DNA of 64,000 nucleotides from Lutimonas halocynthiae (GCF_030409835.1 NZ_JAUFQO010000004.1:1052546-1116545), one strand, 5' to 3'; counted from the stretch's first letter, positions 1-9,402 are shown. Notes: a model not told the origin generated them from the letters alone. Made by a program: numbers and translations.

Positions 1-1380
1 AGCCGTATCAATTATTTTTTCAGGCGGAACCATAACCCCAAGATCAACGATCTCGTAATTATTACAACCCAAAACTACACTCACAATATTTTTTCCTATA
101 TCATGAACATCACCTTTTACAGTAGCCATTAAAATCTTCCCTAATGATCTTTGGGTCTCTCCTTTTTCTTCTTCTATAAAAGGATTGAGATAGGCTACTG
201 CCTTCTTCATCACCCTGGCCGATTTAACCACCTGAGGCAAAAACATTTTTCCTGAACCAAAAAGATCTCCAACCACATTCATACCAGTCATCAAATGCCC
301 TTCTATAACTTCAATGGGTTTATCGACCTGTAACCTGGCTTCTTCAACATCTTGAATGATAAAAGCATCTATTCCTTTGACCAAGGCGTGGGTAATTTTA
401 TCTTGTACAGGGGCACTTCTCCACTCCTGGTCAGCAACTTCTACTTTTTTACTTCCCTTTACCGATTGAGCAAAATCAAGCAGCCTTTCAGTAGCATCCT
501 CTCTTCTGTTTAAAATCACATCTTCAACATGCTCCAGTAAGTCTTTTGGAATTTCATCATATACTTCCAACATCGTTGGGTTTACGATACCAATATTCAT
601 CCCCGCCTTAATTGCATGATACAAGAAAACGGAATGCATCGCTTCCCTGACGCCATTATTTCCTCTGAACGAAAAAGAAACATTACTAACACCTCCACTA
701 ACATTCGCATTAGGAAGGTTTTCCCTTACCCATCTGGTCGCTTCAATAAAATCAATAGCATTTAATTTGTGTTCATCCATCCCTGTTGCTACAGGAAATA
801 TATTGAGGTCAAAGATGATATCCTCACTTGGCAGTCCTACTTTGTTCACCAGAATATCATATGATCGTTTGGCTATCTCAATACGTCGGTCGTAGTTATC
901 GGCTTGACCTACCTCGTCAAACGCCATCACAATCACGGCAGCTCCGTATCTTTTCACGCGAGTCGCCTCCCAGATAAATTTTTCTTCCCCTTCTTTAAGT
1001 GAAATGGAATTCACTACACATTTACCTTGCGCCACTTGAAGGCCTGCCTCAATGATTTCCCATTTAGAACTGTCGATCATAATAGGAACCCTGCAAATAT
1101 CAGGCTCTGCGGCGATAAGATTCATAAACCTTACCATGGCTTCTTTACCATCAATAAGACCATCGTCCATGTTGATGTCTATGATCTGTGCGCCTCCGTC
1201 TACCTGATGTCTGGCTATGTCTAATGCTTCATCAAATTGCTCTTCCTTAATCAGGCGTAAGAATTTTTTTGATCCAGCAACATTAGTCCGTTCACCAACA
1301 TTGATAAAATTACTGTTCTCGTTAAGCACTAAGGGCTCTAAACCCGATAAGTGTAAATATCTTTTATTCTCTGTTTTCAT
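1..1380 (-). CDS. metH: Methionine synthase, folate/cobalamin part of split MetH (3' end outside window)
   Basis: The reading frame is open from an ATG at 1380 to the left edge, giving 460 codons. It begins after the homocysteine domain: a pterin-binding domain (about residues 20-290) is followed by the four-helix cobalamin cap and the start of the B12-binding fold, whose D-x-H-x-x-G motif is at residues 424-429 (His426 would be the lower cobalt ligand). Known role: methyl transfer from methyltetrahydrofolate to homocysteine through cobalamin. The homocysteine domain is a separate gene two places upstream, so this is a split MetH. It is the last visible gene of the SAM-I-controlled operon, 3 bp after the ABM-fold gene. 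The reactivation domain would lie beyond the edge. Confidence 0.95.
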   Translation of the reverse strand, partial: MKTENKRYLHLSGLEPLVLNENSNFINVGERTNVAGSKKFLRLIKEEQFDEALDIARHQVDGGAQIIDINMDDGLIDGKEAMVRFMNLIAAEPDICRVPIMIDSSKWEIIEAGLQVAQGKCVVNSISLKEGEEKFIWEATRVKRYGAAVIVMAFDEVGQADNYDRRIEIAKRSYDILVNKVGLPSEDIIFDLNIFPVATGMDEHKLNAIDFIEATRWVRENLPNANVSGGVSNVSFSFRGNNGVREAMHSVFLYHAIKAGMNIGIVNPTMLEVYDEIPKDLLEHVEDVILNRREDATERLLDFAQSVKGSKKVEVADQEWRSAPVQDKITHALVKGIDAFIIQDVEEARLQVDKPIEVIEGHLMTGMNVVGDLFGSGKMFLPQVVKSARVMKKAVAYLNPFIEEEKGETQRSLGKILMATVKGDVHDIGKNIVSVVLGCNNYEIVDLGVMVPPEKIIDTA

Positions 1381-1383
1381 TTT

Positions 1384-1665
1384 CTATTGATAATGCATTA
1401 CAACCGGAAAAGGGTCGTAATAATGATGCAATATTTTTTTCCATTCTTGATAGGCTTCTGAGCCTCTAAATCCAATTTCATGATCCTCAACGGTTTCCCA
1501 TTGTACTAAAAGCAGGTAATTATCATCTTGTTCGAGGCATTTTTTTAACTCATGAGAGAGGTACCCCTTTTGTGAAGAAATCAAACGCTCAGCCAAAGAA
1601 AAACTTTCCTCGAAATCTTTGGATTGTCCTTTTTTAATCTCTAAAATTGCTACTTCAAGTACCAT
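1384..1665 (-). CDS. ABM-fold (antibiotic biosynthesis monooxygenase-like) small protein
   Basis: This 93-residue protein has the pattern of a ferredoxin-like ABM domain: an N-terminal strand (VAILEIKKG), a long helix, a GYLSHEL strand and a LLLVQWE strand followed by the second helix. Family members are dimers ranging from haem-degrading and quinol monooxygenases to proteins of unknown role. The gene lies 2 bp after the homocysteine-binding MetH gene and 3 bp before the cobalamin MetH gene, so it is certainly co-transcribed with the two halves of methionine synthase. A role in MetH function or protection is my inference; no catalytic motif proves an activity. Confidence 0.8.
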   Translation of the reverse strand: MVLEVAILEIKKGQSKDFEESFSLAERLISSQKGYLSHELKKCLEQDDNYLLLVQWETVEDHEIGFRGSEAYQEWKKILHHYYDPFPVVMHYQ

Positions 1666-1667
1666 CT

Positions 1668-2672
1668 TTAAGAAACTAAGGCCTTCTTTCTTGGTTCATA
1701 CTTGTCGGCTAAATCTGCAATCGCCTTTATATGTGCCGGTGTTGTACCACAACAACCTCCCACAATATTGATCAGATTCCTTTTCATATACTCCTCGATT
1801 TGCTCAGCCATTTGATCTGGTGTTTCATCATATTCTCCAAAGGCATTTGGCAATCCTGCATTAGGATGTGCAGAGATTGCAAAATCTGTTTTTGGTGAAA
1901 TCGCTTCCAAATGTGGCTGTAATAAATTAGCGCCCAAGGCACAATTAAAACCAATCGTAAATAAAGGAATATGGGCTACAGATATTAAAAAGGCCTCTGC
2001 CGTTTGGCCGGATAAGGTTCTTCCACTGGCATCAGTTATCGTTCCACTCAACATGATTGGCACATCTAAACCTCTTTCTTCTTTTATCTCTTCAATAGCG
2101 AATAAAGCTGCTTTGGCATTGAGCGTATCAAAAACGGTTTCAACCAGTAATATATCTGCTCCTCCATCGAGCAAAGCCTCTGCCTGTTGTTTATAGGCTA
2201 TTCTCAACTCGTCAAAAGTAATGGCCCTGAATCCAGGATCATTAACATCTGGTGACATACTTGCTGTCTTGTTCGTTGGCCCCATAGATCCAGCAACAAA
2301 TCTTGGTTTGTGCGGTTCTTTTTCTGTAAACTCTATAGCCACTTCTTTTGCAAGTCTGGCTGATTCATAGTTCAGTTCGTATACCAGGTCTTCCATGGCA
2401 TAATCAGCCATCGCAATAGTGGTTCCTGAAAAGGTATTGGTTTCAAGAATATCTGCTCCTGCTGCCAAATACTTTCTGTGAATTTCCTTAATAGCCTCTG
2501 GTTGCGTCAAGGTTAAAAGATCATTATTCCCTTTTAAAAGAATTTCATAATCTTTAAATCGCTCTCCGCGATAATCCTCCTCTTCAAACTTATAGGCCTG
2601 AATCATCGTACCCATAGCGCCATCTAATATCATGATGCGCTGCTCCAAAATTTTCTCTAATGTTTCTCTCAT
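1668..2672 (-). CDS. metH: Homocysteine S-methyltransferase domain of split methionine synthase
   Basis: This 334-residue protein is the homocysteine-binding barrel of MetH. It starts with a typical [10 protein letters not shown] stretch (about residues 17-26), and the zinc-ligand cysteines are visible in GFNCALG (about residue 243) and GGCCGTTP (about residues 306-307). It has the length of the isolated N-terminal module of MetH, and the folate/cobalamin modules are encoded at 1-1380. The ATG overlaps the stop of the DUF2061 gene by 4 bp (ATGA). The enzyme would bind and activate homocysteine and receive the methyl group from methylcobalamin on the partner polypeptide. Split MetH is common in Bacteroidetes, as far as I know. 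Confidence 0.93.
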   Translation of the reverse strand: MRETLEKILEQRIMILDGAMGTMIQAYKFEEEDYRGERFKDYEILLKGNNDLLTLTQPEAIKEIHRKYLAAGADILETNTFSGTTIAMADYAMEDLVYELNYESARLAKEVAIEFTEKEPHKPRFVAGSMGPTNKTASMSPDVNDPGFRAITFDELRIAYKQQAEALLDGGADILLVETVFDTLNAKAALFAIEEIKEERGLDVPIMLSGTITDASGRTLSGQTAEAFLISVAHIPLFTIGFNCALGANLLQPHLEAISPKTDFAISAHPNAGLPNAFGEYDETPDQMAEQIEEYMKRNLINIVGGCCGTTPAHIKAIADLADKYEPRKKALVS

Positions 2673-2917
2673 ATGCCTCTTTTACCCCATTTTATCATGT
2701 TCCATGTTCTTTCATGAAAGAAGTACAAAAACATTTTGGTAAAGATCTCTATGCCTCCAATAGATATCGCCGTTTTAATCTCCCCTGTAAGGAAATATGA
2801 AATAACAATGGTATCTATAGTGCCTAAAGTTCTCCAGGTGAATGCCTTAACAATACTCCTTCTTTTTGTTTCTCCTCTTTTATAATATTGATCGTTCTTA
2901 GAATTAAATAATACCAT
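2669..2917 (-). CDS. DUF2061 small membrane protein
   Basis: This 82-residue protein matches the DUF2061 pattern: a basic N-terminus, the core [13 protein letters not shown], a membrane segment (about residues 35-55), a second hydrophobic stretch with MFLYFFHER, and a terminal W-x-x-x-KWG. No biochemical function is known to me. It sits inside the methionine operon, 4 bp after metZ and overlapping the MetH homocysteine domain by 4 bp, so its translation is probably coupled. Family members elsewhere are often near sulfur-assimilation genes, which suggests a link to sulfur or methionine metabolism; this is inference. Confidence 0.85.
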   Translation of the reverse strand: MVLFNSKNDQYYKRGETKRRSIVKAFTWRTLGTIDTIVISYFLTGEIKTAISIGGIEIFTKMFLYFFHERTWNMIKWGKRGI

Positions 2918-2921
2918 AGTT

Positions 2922-4094
2922 CTAATTGTTTAAGGCTTGTGACAAGTCTTCTACAATATCTGAAATATTTTCCAATCCTACTGATACTCTTATTAATCCA
3001 TCTGTAATTCCAACGATATTCCTTTCTTCTACTGATAGTTTACTATGCGTTGATGATGCAGGGTGCGTCACGATAGTTCTGGTGTCTCCCAGGTTAGCAG
3101 ACAAAGAACACATTTGTAATTTATCTAAAAACTTTCGACCTCCTTCTATACCTCCCTTGACCTCAAAAGCAACTATATTTCCTCCCTTTTTCATCTGTTT
3201 TACGGCAATGTCATACTGCGGATGAGACTTTAAAAATGGATACCTTACCCCATTCACTTGCTTGTGTTTTTCAAGATATTCTGCAACTTCCAAAGCATTT
3301 TCACAGTGCCTGTCAACTCTTACACTTAAAGTTTCAAGACTCTTTGATAAAATCCATGAATTAAAAGGTGATAAGGACGGGCCTGTATTTCTCGCAAATA
3401 GGTAAATCTCTCTAATCAACTCGGCCTTACCAACGGTAATACCTCCTAAAACCCTGCCTTGACCATCCATCAATTTTGTCGCAGAATGAACCACCAAATC
3501 AGCACCATACTTAATGGGCTGTTGTAAATAAGGCGTTGCAAAACAGTTGTCAATCACTAACAATATCTTATGTTTCTTACAAATAGCACCTAAAAACTCA
3601 AGGTCAATTACCTCAAGCCCTGGGTTGGTGGGCGTCTCTGCATAAAGTATTTTGGTATTTGGTTGAATTAATGATTCAAGATTTTCAGCCTCATTGATGT
3701 TAAAATAAGTTGTTTCAATACCCCATCTAGGCAAAAACTTGGTAAACAAAGCATGTGTTGACCCAAAAACCGAACGTGCCGATAAAATGTGATCTCCACT
3801 GCTTAACAATGCTCCAAATGTGGAAAAAATAGCCGCCATTCCTGACGCAAAGGCATAACCACTTTCAGCGCCTTCCATTGCCACAACCTTATCAATAAAT
3901 TCAGTATTATTCGGATTCGAATACCTACTGTAAATATTTTTTTCTTTCTCTTCAGCGAATGATGCCCTCATATCTTCCGCATCATCAAACACAAAACTTG
4001 AAGTCACATACATCGCACTGGTATGCTCGCTAAAACCTGATCGTGGAATCTGATTCCTGATCGCCTCCGTTTCAAATTGTCTTTTCTTTGTCAT
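2922..4094 (-). CDS. metZ: Trans-sulfuration PLP enzyme, O-acyl-homoserine sulfhydrylase (MetZ-like)
   Basis: This 390-residue enzyme belongs to the Cys/Met-metabolism PLP family. Visible marks are the SRYSNPN motif near residue 58, the DNCFATP aspartate motif, and the PLP lysine in HSATK (about residue 205). It should make homocysteine directly from an activated homoserine and sulfide. It follows the fused acyltransferase/aspartokinase/homoserine dehydrogenase gene by 42 bp, so the operon covers aspartate to homocysteine to methionine in order. A separate MetY is encoded at 7890-9164, so there are two sulfhydrylase-type enzymes. Cystathionine synthase or lyase activity cannot be excluded from sequence alone. 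Confidence 0.88.
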   Translation of the reverse strand: MTKKRQFETEAIRNQIPRSGFSEHTSAMYVTSSFVFDDAEDMRASFAEEKEKNIYSRYSNPNNTEFIDKVVAMEGAESGYAFASGMAAIFSTFGALLSSGDHILSARSVFGSTHALFTKFLPRWGIETTYFNINEAENLESLIQPNTKILYAETPTNPGLEVIDLEFLGAICKKHKILLVIDNCFATPYLQQPIKYGADLVVHSATKLMDGQGRVLGGITVGKAELIREIYLFARNTGPSLSPFNSWILSKSLETLSVRVDRHCENALEVAEYLEKHKQVNGVRYPFLKSHPQYDIAVKQMKKGGNIVAFEVKGGIEGGRKFLDKLQMCSLSANLGDTRTIVTHPASSTHSKLSVEERNIVGITDGLIRVSVGLENISDIVEDLSQALNN

Positions 4095-4136
4095 AATTAT
4101 TATTTCAGCATTTAATCGTTTGATTCAATCAAATTT

Positions 4137-7100
4137 TTAAACTGCTTTTTCTGTTAATCTTAATATATCCCCAAATACACCTCTTGCCGTTACTTTTGCT
4201 CCCGCACCGGCACCTTGAATTACCAATGGTCGTTCACCATATGATTCTGTATATATTTCAAATATTGAATCAGAACCCTGTACCTGACCTAAAGAACTAT
4301 TCTTTGATACAGAAACAAGCTTTACTTCCAATTCTCCTTTGCTTTTACTTAGATCACCGGCCAGCACCCCAACATATCTCAATACATGGTCTGCTTCCTG
4401 CTCATCTTTCTTTTTTTGATATTCATCATTCAATTCTGAAAGTCTGCCTAAGAAATCCTTTGCACTGCCTTCTCTTAGGTTTTCAGGTATTAAATTTTGA
4501 ATTTGAACATCATCAAACTCATTTTCAAGGTCAAGCTCTCTTGCTAAAATCAATAATTTTCTGGCTACATCATTGCCGCTTAAATCTTCTCTGGGATCAG
4601 GTTCGGTAAAGCCTTTGTCTACCGCCTCTTGAAGAATCACGCTAAAATCTTTATCCTGTTCAGAAAAATTATTGAATAAATAGCTTAATGAACCTGAAAA
4701 CACACCGTTGATTCTTGTAATATTTTCTCCTGAATGATGCATCAATTTAATGGTATCCACCAAAGGCAAACCTGCTCCTACATTGGTCTCATAGAGGTAA
4801 TTCTTTTCATTTCTCTTTAAGGATGCACGCAACTCCTTATAGAAAGAAAAGTCTACTGTATTACCAATCTTATTTGAAGAAACCAAATCAAACCCGTTTT
4901 CAACCAAAGGAATATAGTTTTTAATAAAGTCAACACTGGCCGTATTATCCACAGCAATAAGGTTTTCCAAATGATTGTTTTTTGCAAATCCAACCACGTC
5001 ATTAATGGTAAATCCATCTTTATCCTGACTTGCCAAAGCCGCCTGCCAATCATTATTGATTCCATCCTTATCGAGCAATAATTGTTTAGAATTACTCAAG
5101 GCAAAAATGTTGATATTGATATTTCTCCTTTTTAGAATATCTGCCTTACTATGCAAGATTTGTTCTATCAAGGTACCTCCTACCAAGCCAACACCAAATA
5201 TGGCAACGTTGATATTTGCTGAAACGCCAAAAATCTGACCGTGAATTACGTTTACAGCCTTATTGAGGTCTTTCTCTTCCAAAACCAGACAGATATTGTC
5301 TCCGCTTATGGTATTATTGATTAAAATAGGTTTAATCTTATTGATCGATAAAGCGTTATAAGACCTATGGAAATTTGACAAGTTCTGACCAATAATCGAA
5401 ACAATCGAAAGCTCATCTTTTACATAGATCCTGTTAACATCCTTCATTTTTATATCAAGCGCAAATTCCTGTTCAAGGATTTCTTTTGCTATTTGGGCAT
5501 CATTTGAAGCCACTACAAAACCAATTCCTCTTTCAGATGACCCTTGTGAGATGATATTCACATTGATACCTCCTTTACTAAGTGCCGTAAAAATTCTGGC
5601 ATCCACCCCTATCTTACCAAGCAATCCGCGGCCTTCTAAATTAATCAGCGACACATTGTTTTGAACGGTCACTGAACGTATCCCTTTTTTGGTAGCATGT
5701 GACTTGATCAATGTTCCTCTATTCTCTTTGTCAAAAGTGTTTAACAGACGTAGTGGAATATTTTTCTCTACTAAAGGAATAATAGTTTTTGCATGAAGAA
5801 TATTAGCTCCAAAACTCGCTAATTCATTTGCTTCCTGATAGGTAAGCTCTTCAATCATTTGTGCATTCGCTACTAAGTCTGGATTGGCTGTGTAGATCCC
5901 GTTAACATGGGTATAGCTTTCTAGTTCAGCTGCGTCTAAATAATTAGCAAATAATGATGCAGAATAATTACTGCCGTTACGTCCTAAAGTGGTTGTTTCG
6001 CCTTTGCTGTTAGAAGCGATAAAACCAGTTACAAGTTGTAAAGCATGGCCATTATCGGCAAAATGTTTTTTTACATTTTCCTTAGAAACGTCTTCTAGAA
6101 CTAAGGCCTCGCCAAAATTACTATCTGTTTTAATCAACTTTCTTGAATCCACAGCCTTGGATGGAATCCCTTTGTTATTCAATAAGGAACTCAGTAATTT
6201 AACGGATAATACCTCTCCTTGAGCCAGTACCCTATCCTTTATTTTTTCACTACAATCTCCAAGTAAGGCAACACCTTCAAAAATTTGATCTAATAAATTA
6301 TACTCATGCTCAAAATCCAATTCTGGAGCTGGAACTTTCTGGTATTCCTTAAAGGTTTTAAAATCCTCTTTATACGGTATGCCTGCTTTGGCTTTTTCTA
6401 AGATACCTTCTAGAAGATCAGTAGATCCTCCTCTGGCTGAAAGGACAACCACAAAATTATCATTGTCATTGGCTTTTTCAGAAATGATGTCTATTACTCT
6501 CTCAAGTCCCTCTCCATTTGCCAAAGAACGGCCACCAAACTTTAATACTTTGATTCCCTTCTTTTTTAAACTTCTCGTTTTGGGTTGGGTAAAAATGGGG
6601 CTCAATATTTTTTCAAGCTGCTCAAATTCAATTAAAAAGGCATCATGACCATGAATCGATTTGATTTCTTCATAATTGTTCTCTACCCCAGCTTCATTGA
6701 GCAATTTTTGAGTTTCTTTATTCTCTTTGGGTACAAAGAAAAAATCAGAATCTACGCCTACCTGAAAAACCTTAGATTTAATCTGGCTTGCTACTTCATT
6801 GAATGTACCTCTGTTTCTGGTAATATCCACAGAACTTAAAAGGTGATTCATCATCTTATAAGTTGGCAATGAGAATCGGTTTTCTAGCTTTTCACCGTGA
6901 TGCAATAACCAGCTCTCAGTGTTAAAATTACCGTGCTCTTCATTTCTGGTTCTATTAAATTTTTCTTTAAAAGAATCTGCTGTTCTGTAAAACAACATGG
7001 CCATCATTCTCGCATCGTGAACAGGCTTACTAGAATTTGACAAGATTTGTTGTTGTGTTTTATTATGGGCTAAAATCCAATCCGAAGCCTTCCAATCTGA

Positions 7101-7565
7101 AGCAACGGGTATTAAATTTTCAATTAAATCAGGAAACAAAACTGCCATTTCCCAGGCAACACTTCCTCCTAACGAACCTCCTATAGCCGCATATAGTCTG
7201 TCAATTCCGATTTTTTCAAGCCCAAACCCAAATAACCTTGCAATATCTCTTGCATTAAAATCTTCATAATTATCGATTCTGTTTGCCTCAACTTCATCAA
7301 ATCCATTTCCTGGAATATTAAAAGCGATGATGGTATATTTACTGGTATCGATTAATTTTCCCAGACCAATTAGTGAATTCCACCAGCCTTCATCTCCAGC
7401 CACATTTGAATTTCCAGTAAGTGCATGATTCACTAATACAACAGGTGCTTTTCCGAGTTCCTGACCAAATAATTGGTACGACAGGGCAAACTCAAGATAG
7501 AAATATCCTGATTCTGTGGTAAAATTATCAAGGTTTATATAATGTAAATGCTTCAACTTCTTCAC
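4137..7565 (-). CDS. thrA: Trifunctional fusion: homoserine O-acyltransferase + aspartokinase + homoserine dehydrogenase
   Basis: This 1142-residue protein joins three steps of one pathway. Residues about 1-325 are an alpha/beta-hydrolase MetX domain with nucleophile elbow GGSLGG (Ser131), an acidic VDSD (272-274) and a GHDAF histidine (His307). Residues about 338-780 are an aspartokinase beginning KFGGRS (342-347) with regulatory ACT repeats after about 640. Residues about 786-1142 are homoserine dehydrogenase with the NAD motif GVGLVGG (791-797). E. coli ThrA is about 820 residues and lacks the first part. The start is GTG at 7565, the only usable start because an in-frame stop lies two codons upstream. 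It is the first gene after the SAM-I riboswitch. All key residues are present, so I expect all three activities. Confidence 0.93.
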   Translation of the reverse strand: MKKLKHLHYINLDNFTTESGYFYLEFALSYQLFGQELGKAPVVLVNHALTGNSNVAGDEGWWNSLIGLGKLIDTSKYTIIAFNIPGNGFDEVEANRIDNYEDFNARDIARLFGFGLEKIGIDRLYAAIGGSLGGSVAWEMAVLFPDLIENLIPVASDWKASDWILAHNKTQQQILSNSSKPVHDARMMAMLFYRTADSFKEKFNRTRNEEHGNFNTESWLLHHGEKLENRFSLPTYKMMNHLLSSVDITRNRGTFNEVASQIKSKVFQVGVDSDFFFVPKENKETQKLLNEAGVENNYEEIKSIHGHDAFLIEFEQLEKILSPIFTQPKTRSLKKKGIKVLKFGGRSLANGEGLERVIDIISEKANDNDNFVVVLSARGGSTDLLEGILEKAKAGIPYKEDFKTFKEYQKVPAPELDFEHEYNLLDQIFEGVALLGDCSEKIKDRVLAQGEVLSVKLLSSLLNNKGIPSKAVDSRKLIKTDSNFGEALVLEDVSKENVKKHFADNGHALQLVTGFIASNSKGETTTLGRNGSNYSASLFANYLDAAELESYTHVNGIYTANPDLVANAQMIEELTYQEANELASFGANILHAKTIIPLVEKNIPLRLLNTFDKENRGTLIKSHATKKGIRSVTVQNNVSLINLEGRGLLGKIGVDARIFTALSKGGINVNIISQGSSERGIGFVVASNDAQIAKEILEQEFALDIKMKDVNRIYVKDELSIVSIIGQNLSNFHRSYNALSINKIKPILINNTISGDNICLVLEEKDLNKAVNVIHGQIFGVSANINVAIFGVGLVGGTLIEQILHSKADILKRRNININIFALSNSKQLLLDKDGINNDWQAALASQDKDGFTINDVVGFAKNNHLENLIAVDNTASVDFIKNYIPLVENGFDLVSSNKIGNTVDFSFYKELRASLKRNEKNYLYETNVGAGLPLVDTIKLMHHSGENITRINGVFSGSLSYLFNNFSEQDKDFSVILQEAVDKGFTEPDPREDLSGNDVARKLLILARELDLENEFDDVQIQNLIPENLREGSAKDFLGRLSELNDEYQKKKDEQEADHVLRYVGVLAGDLSKSKGELEVKLVSVSKNSSLGQVQGSDSIFEIYTESYGERPLVIQGAGAGAKVTARGVFGDILRLTEKAV

Positions 7566-7603
7566 TATTTAAGTTTATGTTTTGACACCAAAAATATTGG
7601 CAT
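7565..7603 (-). other. 12-codon upstream ORF whose stop overlaps the GTG start of the fusion gene
   Basis: An ATG at 7603 opens a 12-codon frame (MPIFLVSKHKLK) ending in TAG at 7567-7565. The last base of the stop is the first base of the GTG start of the trifunctional gene. The arrangement would allow termination-reinitiation to feed a weak GTG start. No clear ribosome binding site is visible, as is usual in this phylum, so it may be fortuitous. Confidence 0.3.
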
Positions 7604-7671
7604 CAGATTAATAAAGTTTTGTAAGAAATTGTGATAAAAAAAGGAAAAAGTAGCTGTTCAAATGCTTATGA

Positions 7672-7779
7672 GTTATCTTTCCTAATAGGTAGAATTTAGC
7701 ACCTTCTTTTAATTGACTTCTCAATTTAAAAGGGTTGCTAAGGCTTCGCAGGGTCTATCCCTCCGCCTTTCTTTATAAC
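7672..7779 (-). promoter_or_regulatory. SAM-I (S-box) riboswitch in the leader of the methionine operon
   Basis: Read leftward, the conserved S-box core is present in order: GAGGGA, ACCC, GAAGCC, GCAACCC, then GGTGCTAAATTC. The P1 helix is GTTAT (7779-7775) with ATAAC (7676-7672), and the P3 hairpin is the arm pair around TTTTAAATTGA / TCAATTAAAA. The length of 108 nt is normal for the class. It lies 106 nt upstream of the GTG of the acyltransferase/aspartokinase/homoserine dehydrogenase gene. Known function: SAM binding lowers expression of methionine-synthesis genes. No classic terminator hairpin is evident between the aptamer and the gene, only a T-rich run near 7640-7655, so the mechanism of the expression platform is unclear. 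Confidence 0.92.
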
Positions 7780-7844
7780 AATATCTTATTTTAATGAACT
7801 TTTTGCAAAGAAACATAATTATTCAATGCAATACAATAAAACGT

Positions 7845-7883
7845 TTATAAAAGTTACCGATCCAAACCCCAGATCGGTAACTT
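7845..7883 (-). terminator. Intrinsic terminator after metY
   Basis: A perfect 12-bp stem, AAGTTACCGATC (7851-7862) with GATCGGTAACTT (7872-7883), has a 9-nt loop. It starts 7 bp past the metY stop and separates metY from the riboswitch-controlled operon. T runs flank both arms, so it may work in either direction. Confidence 0.85.
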
Positions 7884-7889
7884 TTTTAT

Positions 7890-9164
7890 CTATAGACTTT
7901 TGAAAGCGTTCTCTAAATCTGACTTCAAATCATTGATATCTTCTATTCCTACTGATAGTCTTATCAAATCTTGTCCTACACCAGCATCAGCCTGCTGTTC
8001 TGCAGTCAATTGTTGATGTGTAGTACTGGCAGGGTGGATAATCAGAGATTTTGTATCTCCGATATTCGCTAAAAGAGAAAATACTTCTGTTGCGTCTGTA
8101 AATTTCTTAGCTGCTTCAAAACCTCCTTTGATTCCAAAAGTGACAATCCCACTTTGCCCTTTTGGCAGATACTTATCTGCTAATGCCTTATACGGACTGC
8201 TTTCTAAACCTGGATAATTTACCCATGCCACTTCTTCTCTTCCTTCTAACCATTGTGCTAATTCCAATGCATTCTCACTATGCTTCTTAATCCTTACGGT
8301 TAAGGTTTCCAAACCTTGAATAATCTGAAATGCATTAAACGGGCTCAACGCTCCGCCAAAATCTCTCAATCCTTCCAGAATCAATTTGAAAGTATAAGAA
8401 GCATTTCCTAAAGCTTCGTGATAAACTAAGCCGTGGTATCCAGCTGAAGGTTCAGTAAATTCTGGAAAATTACCGTTAGCCCAGTCAAAATTACCCGCAT
8501 CAACAATAACGCCCCCTAAAGAATTTCCTTGACCGCCTATATACTTTGTAAGCGAGTGAATTACAATATCGGCTCCATGTTTAATCGGATTCAATAAAGC
8601 CGGAGTGGCTACAGTATTGTCAACTATAAAAGGAACTTTTGCTGCCTTGGCCTGTTTTGAAATCGCCTCCAAATCAAGTACATCTAATTTAGGGTTACCC
8701 AAAGACTCAACAAAAAAGGCCCTTGTGTTGTCTTGAACAGCAGTTTCAAAATTCGAGGCGTCTGAAGCATCAACAAATGTTGTTGTGATGCCTAGTCTTG
8801 GCAAAGTCACGTTTAACAAGTTGTAGGTACCTCCGTACAAGCTGCTCGAGGCCACGATATGGTCTCCTGCTTTTAATAAAGTTAATAGTCCTGTTGAAAT
8901 GGCCGATGTTCCGGATGCAAAAACAACTGCTCCGATACCACCCTCTATTGCCGCTAATCTATTTTGTAAAATGTCATTTGTTGGATTATTCAATCGGGTG
9001 TAAATAAACCCGAGTTCTGCCAAAGAAAACAAATTGGCTGCATGATCAGTGTCGTTAAAAACATAGGATGTAGATTGATAAATGGGTACCGCTCTTGTTC
9101 CTAAAGTCTGTGTTGTATCATGCCCTGCATGTAATGCTTTGGTAGAAATATGTTGCTCGCTCAT
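7890..9164 (-). CDS. metY: O-acetylhomoserine sulfhydrylase (O-acetylhomoserine aminocarboxypropyltransferase)
   Basis: This 424-residue PLP enzyme has the MetY hallmarks: an N-terminal ALHAGHDTTQTLGTRAVPIY, the IYTRLNNPT motif, DNTVATP, the PLP lysine in HSLTKYIGGQGN, and a C-terminal RLSVGIED. The length fits MetY (about 425) rather than the shorter MetZ or MetB (about 390). It converts O-acetylhomoserine and sulfide to homocysteine, using the product of the MetX domain encoded next door. It has its own transcription unit: a promoter near 9490, a Met-rich leader ORF, an attenuator-like terminator and then 185 nt of leader containing a 12-bp inverted repeat. Regulation by methionyl-tRNA supply is inferred from that leader. 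Confidence 0.95.
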   Translation of the reverse strand: MSEQHISTKALHAGHDTTQTLGTRAVPIYQSTSYVFNDTDHAANLFSLAELGFIYTRLNNPTNDILQNRLAAIEGGIGAVVFASGTSAISTGLLTLLKAGDHIVASSSLYGGTYNLLNVTLPRLGITTTFVDASDASNFETAVQDNTRAFFVESLGNPKLDVLDLEAISKQAKAAKVPFIVDNTVATPALLNPIKHGADIVIHSLTKYIGGQGNSLGGVIVDAGNFDWANGNFPEFTEPSAGYHGLVYHEALGNASYTFKLILEGLRDFGGALSPFNAFQIIQGLETLTVRIKKHSENALELAQWLEGREEVAWVNYPGLESSPYKALADKYLPKGQSGIVTFGIKGGFEAAKKFTDATEVFSLLANIGDTKSLIIHPASTTHQQLTAEQQADAGVGQDLIRLSVGIEDINDLKSDLENAFKSL

Positions 9165-9220
9165 AATATAAATTTTTGATTGTTTAGTGTCTTATGTTTA
9201 AAAAATTGTCCATTTTAATC

Positions 9221-9280
9221 AGGTATTGCCAAAGGGACACAAAAATAAGTTATTTTTTATCAACGTAATTGGCAATACCT
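9221..9280 (-). repeat. 12-bp perfect inverted repeat in the metY leader
   Basis: AGGTATTGCCAA (9221-9232) and TTGGCAATACCT (9269-9280) are exact reverse complements 36 bp apart. Nested between them is a smaller AT palindrome (AAAAATAA / TTATTTTT), and on the leftward strand a TATTTTTG box (9247-9240) resembles a -7 element. It lies between the attenuator terminator and the metY ATG. It may be a long RNA stem in the leader or a pair of operator half-sites around a second promoter; the sequence alone does not decide. Confidence 0.7.
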
Positions 9281-9349
9281 TATCATTTTGTTAAATTTTT
9301 CCATTTTATATTTTTTTTCTTGTTCAACGTTTCATTTTCAGTTTAAGTC

Positions 9350-9380
9350 AAAAAAAAACCTCTGATTTTCATCAGAGGTT
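9350..9380 (-). terminator. Attenuator terminator (segments 3:4) upstream of metY
   Basis: Read leftward, AACCTCTGAT (9380-9371) pairs perfectly with ATCAGAGGTT (9366-9357) around a GAAA tetraloop, followed by nine T. It starts 22 nt after the stop codon of the Met-rich leader ORF. The first arm contains CCTCTG (9378-9373), which is also complementary to CAGAGG (9423-9418) inside the leader ORF, so an antiterminator can form instead. It could also end transcripts of the upstream DM13 gene. Confidence 0.85.
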
Positions 9381-9402
9381 TTTATATATATGATCAATTA
9401 AA

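Noticed and set aside
9221..9280. A second SAM riboswitch for metY
   Set aside because: The region has none of the SAM-I, SAM-II or other conserved cores; only the inverted repeat is present.
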